From: Gammaproteobacteria bacterium UBA4475
Lineage (GTDB): Bacteria > Pseudomonadota > Gammaproteobacteria > Pseudomonadales > Azotimanducaceae
Length of the DNA: 9,102 bases
Reading direction: 5' to 3'
Assembly: GCA_002389265.1 (NCBI GenBank)
Contig: DGOD01000049.1
Coordinates: forward strand, 1 to 9,102
Shown: positions 1 through 6,141 of the stretch, in pieces
Layout: each line of letters starts with the position of its first letter
Position numbering within the stretch: the first letter of the stretch is position 1
The notes under the pieces: generated by a model
What the model was told of the DNA's origin: nothing
What the model saw: the letters and a program-made list of their open reading frames with translations, nothing else
The model's database searches: none
Position numbers and translations under genes: made by a program

Positions 1-326
1 TATCGGTCAGCACCACAACACAAGCGCTGGATCCCTGGTCAGACAAAGAGATACTCGGCGCTGTTTTAGCCATCGGACTGCAGGATGATCAAAAGCCGAT
101 GGTAGCGAAAGCCGTCGAGACTTGCGTGCAAGGCTTCGCAGCAGACGTCAAGAAACTGTTACGCGCGAATAATCAAACCAACCTTGAGCGCAAGATTCTC
201 AAGAAACGTAAATATCGCCTCAAAAATCTGGATAGCACCTTGATACCATTGCTGACAGCAGAACAAATAGCGCCCTATGAGACATTCAAGTCTTTATTGA
301 CTCAAAAAATGGCACTGCCCGGCTAA
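1..326 (+). CDS. 3' end of an unrecognised protein gene (partial)
   Basis: The frame beginning at base 3 is open from the window edge to the TAA at 324-326, giving at least 107 residues; the true start lies upstream. An internal ATG at 99 is probably not the start, because the frame continues in protein-like composition above it (for example the segment DPWSDKEILGAVLAIGL). The visible part is mostly predicted helix. It has a basic stretch in the middle (ILKKRKYRLK) and then LTAEQIAPYETFKSLL, a pattern typical of small helical proteins but not diagnostic. I see no membrane segment, catalytic motif or metal ligand cluster, and I do not recognise the family. The gene is convergent with proB, with a 46-nt gap and no clear terminator between them. 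Its link to proline metabolism is unknown. Confidence 0.6.
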   Translation, partial: SVSTTTQALDPWSDKEILGAVLAIGLQDDQKPMVAKAVETCVQGFAADVKKLLRANNQTNLERKILKKRKYRLKNLDSTLIPLLTAEQIAPYETFKSLLTQKMALPG

Positions 327-350
327 AAGGGACCCAGGCGAAAAGGACCC
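325..350. repeat. Imperfect short tandem duplication between converging genes
   Basis: AAAAGGGACCC (325-335) recurs 16 bases later as AAAAGGACCC (341-350), differing by one G. The first copy begins within the TAA stop codon of the partial gene. It resembles in size the two perfect 14-bp tandem duplications elsewhere in the window, all in intergenic DNA. Confidence 0.5.
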
Positions 351-372
351 GACTGCAAGGCATGAATCGCCG

Positions 373-1566
373 CTAGATATCACTGACTTGCCGTGATTCC
401 TCAGGCTCTTCCCAGTTCAGGTGGTGTTCTTCCAACATGACCAGATTATTAGCGTTAATCAATCTACCAGAAGCTTTGTAACCCAACAGATCTTCCGCTC
501 GCTCGTTTGGGCGAGCCGCGATTAATGCCGTTTCATTCGATGAAAAATTAGACATGCCACGCGCCAGCTCAACGCCTTTTTCGTCGTAGACATGCAGCAC
601 ATCAGCCCGTTGGAATACGCCATAGGTCGACACCACGTCCTGACAAGAAACACCCTCCTTGCTATTCGACAGAAGGTCCGCGGCAGACTGACGAATGACC
701 AGGCCACCTGCCATCTGCAACCGGTCAGTCAACCAGATCGCCCAAGATGACGAAGGCGAGGTTTGAGCAATACACCGAGTGTGAGGACGTTCACCACGGA
801 TCAACGCCGTTATCGGCGATTCCATTTCACCTCGCGCGATCAATGTCGTGCAACCGGCATTCTGCGCCATATTGGCTGCCTGCAATTTAGTAAACATACC
901 GCCACTGCCCATCGCACTGGTACCACTGGTCGCTTTCATATAATCGCTGACATCATTAATGGTCTCCACCAAAACAGCACCCGGCTCTGCGGGGTCGCGG
1001 TCATACACGCCATCAACACAGGTCAGGATAAAGAGATAGTCAGCCTGGATCATTTGCGCGACTTTCGCGGCGAGCCGATCATTGTCGCCGACCCGTAGCT
1101 CTTCAACAGTCACAGTGTCATTTTCGTTGACGATCGGCATCACGCCTCGCTCGATCAGACGATGAATAGTATTTTTGGTATTCAAAAATCGTTTACGATC
1201 TTCAAGATCATCCAGCGTCACCAGCACTTGCGCAATATCGAAGCCATATTCCAAAGCAACTTGCCGATAAGCATGCATCAAGATCGGTTGACCGCAGGCT
1301 GCGGCTGCCTGCTTGTCTTGAACAGACGCCTCTTCGAGCGAAGCATTGATTGAGTTCAAGCCTAAGGCCACTGAACCCGATGAGGTCAACACCACTTCAT
1401 AGCCCTCTTTTTGCAGTCCGGCAATATCTCTGAGAAGACCATGCATAAAAGCATAGCGAGGAGTAAGATGATCGCTGCTAGCCAATAAACTCGAGCCAAC
1501 TTTAATCACGATACGTTGTTTGTTTTCGGTCGACGTTGCCGATTTTCGGTCGTCACAATTGGACAT
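373..1566 (-). CDS. proB: Glutamate 5-kinase (ProB), amino-acid kinase plus PUA domain
   Basis: ProB phosphorylates the gamma-carboxyl of L-glutamate with ATP, the first step of proline synthesis in the cytosol; the unstable product passes to ProA. The 397-residue protein has an amino-acid kinase domain (about 18-265). Visible landmarks are IVIKVGSSLL (Lys22), TSSGSVALGL (61-70), NENDTV (147-152), VGDNDRLAAKVA (159-170) and MGSGGMFTKLQAA (219-231), the family signature. A C-terminal PUA domain (about 283-378) ends in FSSNETALIA, DLLGYKASG and NNLVMLEE. In the family the PUA domain is linked to feedback control by proline. Length is somewhat above the roughly 367 of E. coli because both ends are extended. 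A longer TTG start at 1611 is open, but the ATG at 1566 has AGAGG six bases upstream and is preferred. The PUA loop near 304-318 lacks the usual LLPAG motif. Divergent from proC. Confidence 0.93.
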   Translation of the reverse strand: MSNCDDRKSATSTENKQRIVIKVGSSLLASSDHLTPRYAFMHGLLRDIAGLQKEGYEVVLTSSGSVALGLNSINASLEEASVQDKQAAAACGQPILMHAYRQVALEYGFDIAQVLVTLDDLEDRKRFLNTKNTIHRLIERGVMPIVNENDTVTVEELRVGDNDRLAAKVAQMIQADYLFILTCVDGVYDRDPAEPGAVLVETINDVSDYMKATSGTSAMGSGGMFTKLQAANMAQNAGCTTLIARGEMESPITALIRGERPHTRCIAQTSPSSSWAIWLTDRLQMAGGLVIRQSAADLLSNSKEGVSCQDVVSTYGVFQRADVLHVYDEKGVELARGMSNFSSNETALIAARPNERAEDLLGYKASGRLINANNLVMLEEHHLNWEEPEESRQVSDI

Positions 1567-1643
1567 GAAAAACCTCTGAGTGGATAAAGATAAATCGATC
1601 AAACAACACAACCTTCTTGTCTTGACCGACCAGCAGGAGATGC

Positions 1644-1784
1644 ATGAGTGGCGGAATTACCAATCAGAAAATCTGCTTTAACCATGCCTTAATGAAAGCT
1701 CCAATAGCGGCTTTATTGGAAGCAGCCGAAAATTTCCAGAACCCACCCGATGGCAGAGCTCACATGCTTGACATAGACATTTGA
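1644..1784 (+). CDS. Possible small ORF upstream of proC (46 residues)
   Basis: ATG at 1644 to TGA at 1782-1784 encodes 46 residues starting MSGGITNQKICFNHAL. A good AGGAG (1635-1639) lies four bases before the ATG, slightly close. Its stop codon lies just after the candidate TTGACA -35 element, which is itself inside the ORF. The predicted product is mostly amphipathic helix (APIAALLEAAENF) followed by a short hydrophilic tail. It has no signal peptide or membrane segment and no homology I recognise. It is not proline-rich (three Pro), so it is not an obvious proline attenuator leader peptide. Against it: no promoter is evident upstream and it would be antisense to the proB leader. It may be chance. 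Confidence 0.22.
   Translation: MSGGITNQKICFNHALMKAPIAALLEAAENFQNPPDGRAHMLDIDI
1698..1723. other. Hairpin in proB leader region
   Basis: GCT plus CCAATA (1698-1706) pair with TATTGG (1714-1719) and AGC (1721-1723) around a 7-base loop, with one bulged base. There is no T-run on either side, so it is not a standard terminator. On the minus strand it would lie in the 5' leader of proB if transcription starts near 1786. Confidence 0.3.
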
Positions 1785-1797
1785 AGCGCGAAATTAT
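1768..1797 (+). promoter_or_regulatory. Candidate sigma-70-type promoter toward proC
   Basis: A perfect -35 hexamer TTGACA lies at 1768-1773. An 18-base spacer separates it from AATTAT (1792-1797), which matches 4 of 6 bases of the -10 consensus. TATATA at 1795-1800 is an alternative with too long a spacer. Transcription would start near 1804, giving proC a leader of about 180 nt that begins inside the inverted repeat at 1801-1839. It shares its -10 region with the opposite promoter for proB. Confidence 0.4.
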
Positions 1798-1821
1798 ATA
1801 CTGATTCGCTTGATATCGCAA
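1793..1821 (-). promoter_or_regulatory. Candidate sigma-70-type promoter for proB
   Basis: On the minus strand a perfect TATAAT (1793-1798) follows TTGCGA (1816-1821, 4 of 6 to the -35 consensus) with the optimal 17-base spacing. Initiation near 1786 would give proB a leader of about 220 nt. The -35 element and spacer lie within the inverted repeat at 1801-1839, so anything bound there should affect this promoter. Confidence 0.45.
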
Positions 1822-1850
1822 TTATCAAGCTAAAATCAGCTATTTTTTTA
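1801..1850 (+). promoter_or_regulatory. Two-part inverted repeat with T-run: operator or intrinsic terminator
   Basis: GCTTGATA (1808-1815) and TATCAAGC (1823-1830) are perfect 8-base arms around a 7-base centre. They are enclosed by a second pair, CTGATT (1801-1806) and AATCAG (1834-1839). Fourteen base pairs in total are interrupted by one base on the left and three on the right. A T-run (1843-1849) follows, so as plus-strand RNA it has the shape of an intrinsic terminator or attenuator ahead of proC. It also covers the -35 element proposed for proB and the start point proposed for proC, which fits an operator equally well. The regulator is unknown; the half-sites do not match an FNR box because the centre is too long. 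Confidence 0.5.
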
Positions 1851-1905
1851 CGATCTAACAATATTACAATGTTTTATTTATTAATATTCAGCTTATTTTA
1901 GCTAT

Positions 1906-1933
1906 TTAACATACGGCAATTAACATACGGCAA
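1906..1933. repeat. Perfect 14-bp tandem duplication in proC leader
   Basis: TTAACATACGGCAA occurs twice back to back (1906-1919 and 1920-1933), 50 bases before the proC start codon. It is either a recent slippage or duplication event or a pair of protein-binding half-sites. Confidence 0.85.
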
Positions 1934-1983
1934 GAAGACTCTACGTCTCTCGCCGGCACAACAGCGTTAACAGAGGTACTATA

Positions 1984-2763
1984 ATGTCTTTACTGATGAT
2001 CGGTTGCGGAAAGATGGGGGGCGCTCTACTAGAGCAATGGACCACCAAAACGCAACACGCAATCACTATTATCACTCCGTCGATGCAGCCTGCGCCTGTA
2101 AACGTTACGCAGGTGCCCTCCATTGAAAGCATCAAAGGCAGTACATTTGATATCATTGTAATCGCAATAAAACCTCAGCTGATTGAAGCTGTACTACCTG
2201 CATACCGGGACTGTCTTGCTGAGGGTGGCTGCATCGTCTCTATTGCAGCGGGCTACTCCATTGCCTCCATCGAGAAGCTCATCGGCCCGCAACCCATCAT
2301 TCGAATCATGCCCAATCTACCGGCGAAAATCGGCCGCGGCGTCAGCGCCTTATATATCAATTCACACTGCTCTCAGGCTCATGCCGCAACGGCCAAAGAA
2401 CTGACCGATGCTGCTGGCTATACGCTGACGGTCGATAGCGAAGATACGATAGACAAAGTCACTGCGGTGGCTGGTAGCGGCCCTGGCTATGCTTTTGAAA
2501 TCGCCCGTTGTTGGATGAACGCAGCCCAAAACCTCGGCTTCAGCGTACAGGAGTCCCGGGAACTGGTGCTCAACACACTCGTCGGCTCGATTGAAATGGC
2601 ACTTCAGTCTGACCAAAGCATGAGCGAACTGCGGGACTCGGTGACGAGCAAGGCCGGCACAACAGAAGCCGGCCTAAAAGTACTCAACAACGATGGTCAG
2701 TTAACCGAACTGTTGAATTCAACCATCGTCGCCGCCTACAATCGGGCCGTTGAATTGCGCTGA
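1984..2763 (+). CDS. proC: Pyrroline-5-carboxylate reductase (ProC)
   Basis: ProC catalyses the last step of proline synthesis, reducing 1-pyrroline-5-carboxylate to L-proline with NAD(P)H in the cytosol. The 259-residue protein has the expected two halves. The first is an N-terminal Rossmann domain with [13 protein letters not shown] (7-19), [11 protein letters not shown] (55-65) and VSIAAG (85-90). The second is a helical C-terminal dimerisation domain with [13 protein letters not shown] (161-173) and [15 protein letters not shown] (220-234), which form the active site. [13 protein letters not shown] (107-119) is the conserved link; Leu replaces the common Thr after Asn111. It is slightly shorter than the 269 of E. 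coli, within family range. The ATG is supported by AGAGG seven bases upstream (1972-1976). It is first in a plus-strand run with proA and putP. Confidence 0.93.
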   Translation: MSLLMIGCGKMGGALLEQWTTKTQHAITIITPSMQPAPVNVTQVPSIESIKGSTFDIIVIAIKPQLIEAVLPAYRDCLAEGGCIVSIAAGYSIASIEKLIGPQPIIRIMPNLPAKIGRGVSALYINSHCSQAHAATAKELTDAAGYTLTVDSEDTIDKVTAVAGSGPGYAFEIARCWMNAAQNLGFSVQESRELVLNTLVGSIEMALQSDQSMSELRDSVTSKAGTTEAGLKVLNNDGQLTELLNSTIVAAYNRAVELR

Positions 2764-2796
2764 GCGATGAGTCTATGACATCATCCGCCGGTCTAC

Positions 2797-2816
2797 CCCG
2801 GGCGAACCTGCTCGGG
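2797..2816 (+). other. G+C-rich hairpin between proC and proA
   Basis: CCCGGGC (2797-2803) pairs with GCTCGGG (2810-2816), one pair being G-U in RNA, around a 6-base loop. No T-run follows, so termination is unlikely. It lies in the 119-nt gap between the proC stop and the preferred proA start and could influence message stability or the relative expression of the two genes. Confidence 0.3.
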
Positions 2817-2882
2817 AAATGCCTTGCCGAGAGTTACACGCTCCTAAGCCCTAATCACACCGAGTCCAGCAGGAACCTGTTT

Positions 2883-4154
2883 ATGACCGCAGCCCCCATC
2901 CAACTTAATACTGAGGCGTATATTAACGGTCTCGGCAAGAATGCTCGCATGGCTGCCAAGGCACTGGCGAATGCCACAACGGCGCAAAAAAATCAGGCGC
3001 TGATGACTGCCGCACGACAACTCAGGACAGCGAAGATCACTTTGCTGGCTGAAAATGCTGAAGACGTTAAAGACGCTCAAACAAGCGGCAAACCGGCTGC
3101 GTTTATCGATCGTTTACTGTTAACCGATGAGCGCGTCGAGGCGATGGCGACAGCCCTCGAAACGATAGCAGACTTACCGGATCCCGTCGGCCGCTTGCTA
3201 GCGCAGTTTGACCGCCCCAACGGGCTCGTCATTCAACGTGTCGCTTGCCCCCTTGGTGTTATTGCCATGATTTACGAATCACGCCCCAATGTCGGCGCTG
3301 ATGCCGGTGCCCTGTGCCTGAAGTCTGGCAATGCGGTGATTCTACGTGGCGGTTCTGAGAGCTTGCGATCTACTCGAATCATCGTCGACTGTATGACCAA
3401 GGGTTTAGAAGCGGCAGACTTACCTGAAGCCTGTGTCCAACTCGTTGATACCGTAGATCGGGCCGCCGTCGGCGCTTTGTTAAGCTGCACAGACTATATA
3501 GATCTCGCGATTCCCCGTGGTGGTCGCGGGCTGGTGGAACTGGTCAGGGATGAGGCGCGGGTGCCGACGCTGCTTCACCTGGACGGTAATTGCCATACCT
3601 ACGTTCATCGCGACGCCGATCTCGACAAGGCTGTCGCGATTGTCGAAAACGCAAAAATGCGCCGCACGGGGGTCTGCGGCGCAACGGAAAGCCTGGTTGT
3701 TGATGCTGAAATCGCGCCCGAGTTCTTACCCCGACTGGTCGCCGCTCTGACGGGTTGCGAAATTCGCGGCGATGAAATAGCTCAGGGTTGCGACTCAAGC
3801 ATCAAGGCAGCAACGGAACTGGATTGGGATACGGAATATCTGGACGCTATTTTGTCGGTGAAGACGGTTGAAAATCTGGCGGAAGCAATCACTTTCGTTG
3901 ACTGCCACTCGTCTAAACATACGGACGCGATCATTACTGAAAATGCAGCGGCCGCGGAAGCGTTCCTCAACGAGATTGATTCCGCGGTAGTGATGCACAA
4001 CGCGTCCACTCAATTTTCTGATGGCGGTGAATTCGGCATGGGTGCAGAGATCGGCATCGCAACGGGAAAAATGCATGCTCGAGGCCCAGTTGGGCTAGAG
4101 CAATTGACGAGCTTCAAATATCGAGTGGCAGGTACCGGTCAAATCAGGCCCTAA
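2883..4154 (+). CDS. proA: Gamma-glutamyl phosphate reductase (ProA)
   Basis: ProA reduces gamma-glutamyl phosphate with NADPH to glutamate semialdehyde, which cyclises to pyrroline-5-carboxylate, the ProC substrate. It normally works with ProB. The 423-residue protein is an aldehyde-dehydrogenase-superfamily member. [16 protein letters not shown] (122-137) and [10 protein letters not shown] (150-159) lie in the cofactor domain, and [12 protein letters not shown] spans 210-221. The catalytic Cys265 is in [12 protein letters not shown] (260-271). SSKHTDAI (343-350), [15 protein letters not shown] (378-392) and [13 protein letters not shown] (401-413) form the C-terminal signature. I chose ATG 2883, with AGGA eight bases upstream and a length close to the 417 of E. 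coli. The upstream ATG at 2775 would add 36 residues unlike the family and has only a weak ribosome site. Confidence 0.93.
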   Translation: MTAAPIQLNTEAYINGLGKNARMAAKALANATTAQKNQALMTAARQLRTAKITLLAENAEDVKDAQTSGKPAAFIDRLLLTDERVEAMATALETIADLPDPVGRLLAQFDRPNGLVIQRVACPLGVIAMIYESRPNVGADAGALCLKSGNAVILRGGSESLRSTRIIVDCMTKGLEAADLPEACVQLVDTVDRAAVGALLSCTDYIDLAIPRGGRGLVELVRDEARVPTLLHLDGNCHTYVHRDADLDKAVAIVENAKMRRTGVCGATESLVVDAEIAPEFLPRLVAALTGCEIRGDEIAQGCDSSIKAATELDWDTEYLDAILSVKTVENLAEAITFVDCHSSKHTDAIITENAAAAEAFLNEIDSAVVMHNASTQFSDGGEFGMGAEIGIATGKMHARGPVGLEQLTSFKYRVAGTGQIRP

Positions 4155-4214
4155 GCTACATGTCTGCGGTTTAATTTTCGACTACCTTCGAGACAACAAG
4201 AGCCTGAATTAATC

Positions 4215-5717
4215 ATGCATGAAGCCGCCCTCCTATCACTTTCAGCTTACTTTATATTAATGATAGCTATCGGCTATTACGGATTTCGTAACGCGACCAG
4301 CGATGTCTCCGAATATATGCTCGGCGGACGCAAGCTCCACCCGGCTGTCGGTGCACTTTCCGCAGGGGCATCTGACATGAGCGGCTGGATGTTGATGGGC
4401 TTGCCTGGCGCCATTTATTTGTCTGGCATCAGTTCGGCGTGGATTGCCGTTGGCCTGATGGCGGGGGCATACCTTAACTATTTACTGGTGGCACCCAAAC
4501 TGCGGGTTTACACGGAGATGGCCGATGACGCGATCACCATTCCGGACTTTTTCGAAAAACGATTTCTCGATACGACCAGATCATTGCGCGTGCTATCGTC
4601 CATTGTGATCATCGTGTTCTTCACACTTTACACGTCGTCTGGTGTGGTCGCCGGCGGCAAACTATTCGAAGCTTCCTTTGGCCTGGATTATGAAATCGGC
4701 TTGTTTATCACCGCCGGCGTCGTGGTCGCCTACACATTATTCGGCGGCTTCTTCGCGGTCAGCATCACTGATTTTGTCCAGGGCTGTATCATGTTCGTTG
4801 CCTTGGTACTGGTACCCAGCGTCGCGCTTATCGATCTGGGCGGCTATGACACAGTAACCCGCACCCTGACGACACTGAATCCCGACTTGCTTAGCTGGTT
4901 CAAGGGCATTACCGCGCTGGGTTTGATATCAAGCCTGTCCTGGGGCCTCGGCTACTTCGGCCAACCTCATATCATCGTTCGCTTCATGGCGATCAGGAGC
5001 CTCAAAGATATCAAAAAAGCCCGCCACATTGGCATGACCTGGATGCTGGTGACAGTGCTCGGCGCCGTGGCGACGGGGCTTGTTGGCCTTGCCTATGTCA
5101 CCACCAAAGGAGGCACCCTGGACGACGCGGAGACCATATTTATCTACCTGTCCCAGGTTCTGTTCCATCCGATCATTACCGGGTTTTTGCTGGCCGCCAT
5201 ACTGGCCGCCATCATGAGCACTATTTCGTCACAACTGCTGGTGTCATCCAGCTCCTTGACTGAAGACTTTTACAAAGCCTTTATTCATCGATCGGCAAGC
5301 CAACGTGAACTGGTCCTAGTTGGCCGTCTGTCTGTACTATCTGTGTCGTTAGTGGCCATCTGGCTAGCTTTTGATCGTTCAAGCTCAATTCTCTCTTTGG
5401 TCAGTAACGCCTGGGCAGGCTTTGGCGCAGCTTTCGGACCCATTATTTTGTTGAGCCTGTACTGGCGCAGAATGACTCGCGATGGTGCACTTGCCGGCAT
5501 GATCACTGGCGCGGTGACTGTACTGGTCTGGATTTATGCACCACTACAGATCGACGGAATGGCCCTAACCAGCTATCTGTACGAAATTGTGCCTGGCTTT
5601 ATCCTGGCATTCATCGCCACCATTGTTGTCAGCCTGCTGACAGCTAAGCCGCAGGACAGCATTACCGATCGATTTGACGGCGTGCATCTCGTCATCCAAA
5701 AGAACAACTACAGGTAA
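4215..5717 (+). CDS. putP: Sodium/proline symporter (PutP)
   Basis: PutP imports L-proline across the cytoplasmic membrane with Na+. The 500-residue protein is full length for the family (E. coli 502) and hydrophobic throughout, consistent with 13 membrane segments of the solute:sodium symporter fold. Conserved pieces are MLGGRKLHPAVGALSAG (35-51), then ASDMSGWMLMGLPGA (52-66) containing Asp54, the equivalent of the Na+-binding Asp55. WGLGYFGQPHIIVRFMA is at 243-259. AAILAAIMSTISSQLLVSSS (327-346) contains Ser335/Thr336, equivalents of the Na+ ligands Ser340/Thr341. AWAGFGAAFGP is at 399-409. The ribosome site before the ATG is poor (GAG about 12 bases upstream). The gene follows proA by 60 nt without a clear terminator and may be co-transcribed. 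Its location beside proB, proA and proC suggests uptake supports proline accumulation as well as any catabolism. Confidence 0.93.
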   Translation: MHEAALLSLSAYFILMIAIGYYGFRNATSDVSEYMLGGRKLHPAVGALSAGASDMSGWMLMGLPGAIYLSGISSAWIAVGLMAGAYLNYLLVAPKLRVYTEMADDAITIPDFFEKRFLDTTRSLRVLSSIVIIVFFTLYTSSGVVAGGKLFEASFGLDYEIGLFITAGVVVAYTLFGGFFAVSITDFVQGCIMFVALVLVPSVALIDLGGYDTVTRTLTTLNPDLLSWFKGITALGLISSLSWGLGYFGQPHIIVRFMAIRSLKDIKKARHIGMTWMLVTVLGAVATGLVGLAYVTTKGGTLDDAETIFIYLSQVLFHPIITGFLLAAILAAIMSTISSQLLVSSSSLTEDFYKAFIHRSASQRELVLVGRLSVLSVSLVAIWLAFDRSSSILSLVSNAWAGFGAAFGPIILLSLYWRRMTRDGALAGMITGAVTVLVWIYAPLQIDGMALTSYLYEIVPGFILAFIATIVVSLLTAKPQDSITDRFDGVHLVIQKNNYR

Positions 5718-5800
5718 GCTTAGGCAGGCCAAATGTAGGCAGTTAGCAAACAGAGCAAGCGGCCTTGCCAAAAAGCCCAAGCACCTGGGACAAAACGCCT

Positions 5801-6127
5801 ATGACCGACCCGGCGATAGCCGGTTTCCACTCGACTCTCGCAAACCAAGAAGCCGCCATTGACGCCGCTTTCCTGGCCGACAAAATCATTCTGATCAAAC
5901 AACTGACAGATGAAGCAGCGATCTCATCTGAACAGCGCCTCAACATCCAGAAACGCGCAGTCACATTAATTGACTTTATTCACGACTCAGGTCAACCGGG
6001 GTTAATGGACCAATTCTTGACCGAATACGGGTTATCCACCAACGCCGGCATTGTCTTAATGTGCCTGGTTGACGCGCGGTTAAGAGCACCCGACGCCGCG
6101 ACGATGGACGATCAAACGCCAACGTAG
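5801..6127 (+). pseudogene. putA: N-terminal remnant of PutA (proline dehydrogenase/P5C dehydrogenase), truncated
   Basis: This 108-residue ORF matches the N-terminal arm and start of the proline dehydrogenase region of RHH-less, alphaproteobacterial-type PutA. QPGLMDQFLTEYGLSTNAGI and VLMCLVDARLRAPDAAT correspond to the family patterns xxLLxEYxLSTxEGxALMCLAEALLRxPDxAT. Intact PutA is about 1000 residues or more; here homology ends at Met102-Asp103 (about base 6109), followed by DQTPT and a TAG. Everything needed for catalysis (the FAD-binding TIM barrel and the aldehyde dehydrogenase) is missing, so it should be inactive. The usual AEALLR appears as VDARLR, a hint of relaxed selection. ATG 5801 is preferred; a TTG at 5765 would add 12 residues. 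It lies 83 nt after putP, and copA converges 14 nt beyond. It could instead be a stand-alone small protein, which I consider less likely. Confidence 0.7.
6109..6118 (+). repeat. Copy of a 10-mer shared across the copA segment
   Basis: CGATCAAACG lies exactly where PutA homology ends. The same 10-mer in the same orientation occurs twice beyond copA (8979-8988 and 8993-9002). It may mark a recombination junction, but 10 bases is short and chance is possible. Confidence 0.35.
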
Positions 6128-6141
6128 TGGCGATTCAAACG

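Larger units (their letters stand above)
1567..1983. other. Divergent proB/proC regulatory region
   Basis: This 417-base gap has two parts. The proB-proximal part (1567-1790) has ordinary composition and contains a hairpin (1698-1723) and a possible small plus-strand ORF (1644-1784). The proC-proximal part (about 1790-1910) is very A+T-rich. It holds candidate promoters in both directions, the inverted repeat at 1801-1839, a T-run at 1842-1849 and the tandem duplication at 1906-1933. No tRNA or known riboswitch is recognisable to me. Each gene would have a leader of roughly 180-220 nt if the proposed promoters are right, which leaves room for leader-based control. Confidence 0.7.

Noticed and set aside
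1567..1611. TTG start extending ProB by 15 residues
   Set aside because: The purine-rich stretch directly abuts the TTG with no spacing, whereas ATG 1566 has AGAGG at proper distance and gives a normal ProB N-terminus.
1553..1645. A 30-codon minus-strand reading frame starting at ATG 1645 and overlapping the proB start
   Set aside because: There is no ribosome binding site before it and no proline-rich stretch suggesting a leader peptide; part of it comes from the ATGCAT palindrome giving an ATG on both strands.
1811..1828. FNR-type box in TTGATA...TATCAA
   Set aside because: The FNR consensus has TTGAT-N4-ATCAA; here the half-sites are nine bases apart.
5755..5768. GCAAG-CGGC-CTTGC hairpin after putP as a terminator
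   Set aside because: Only five pairs with no following T-run, and the stem overlaps the possible TTG start of the putA remnant frame.
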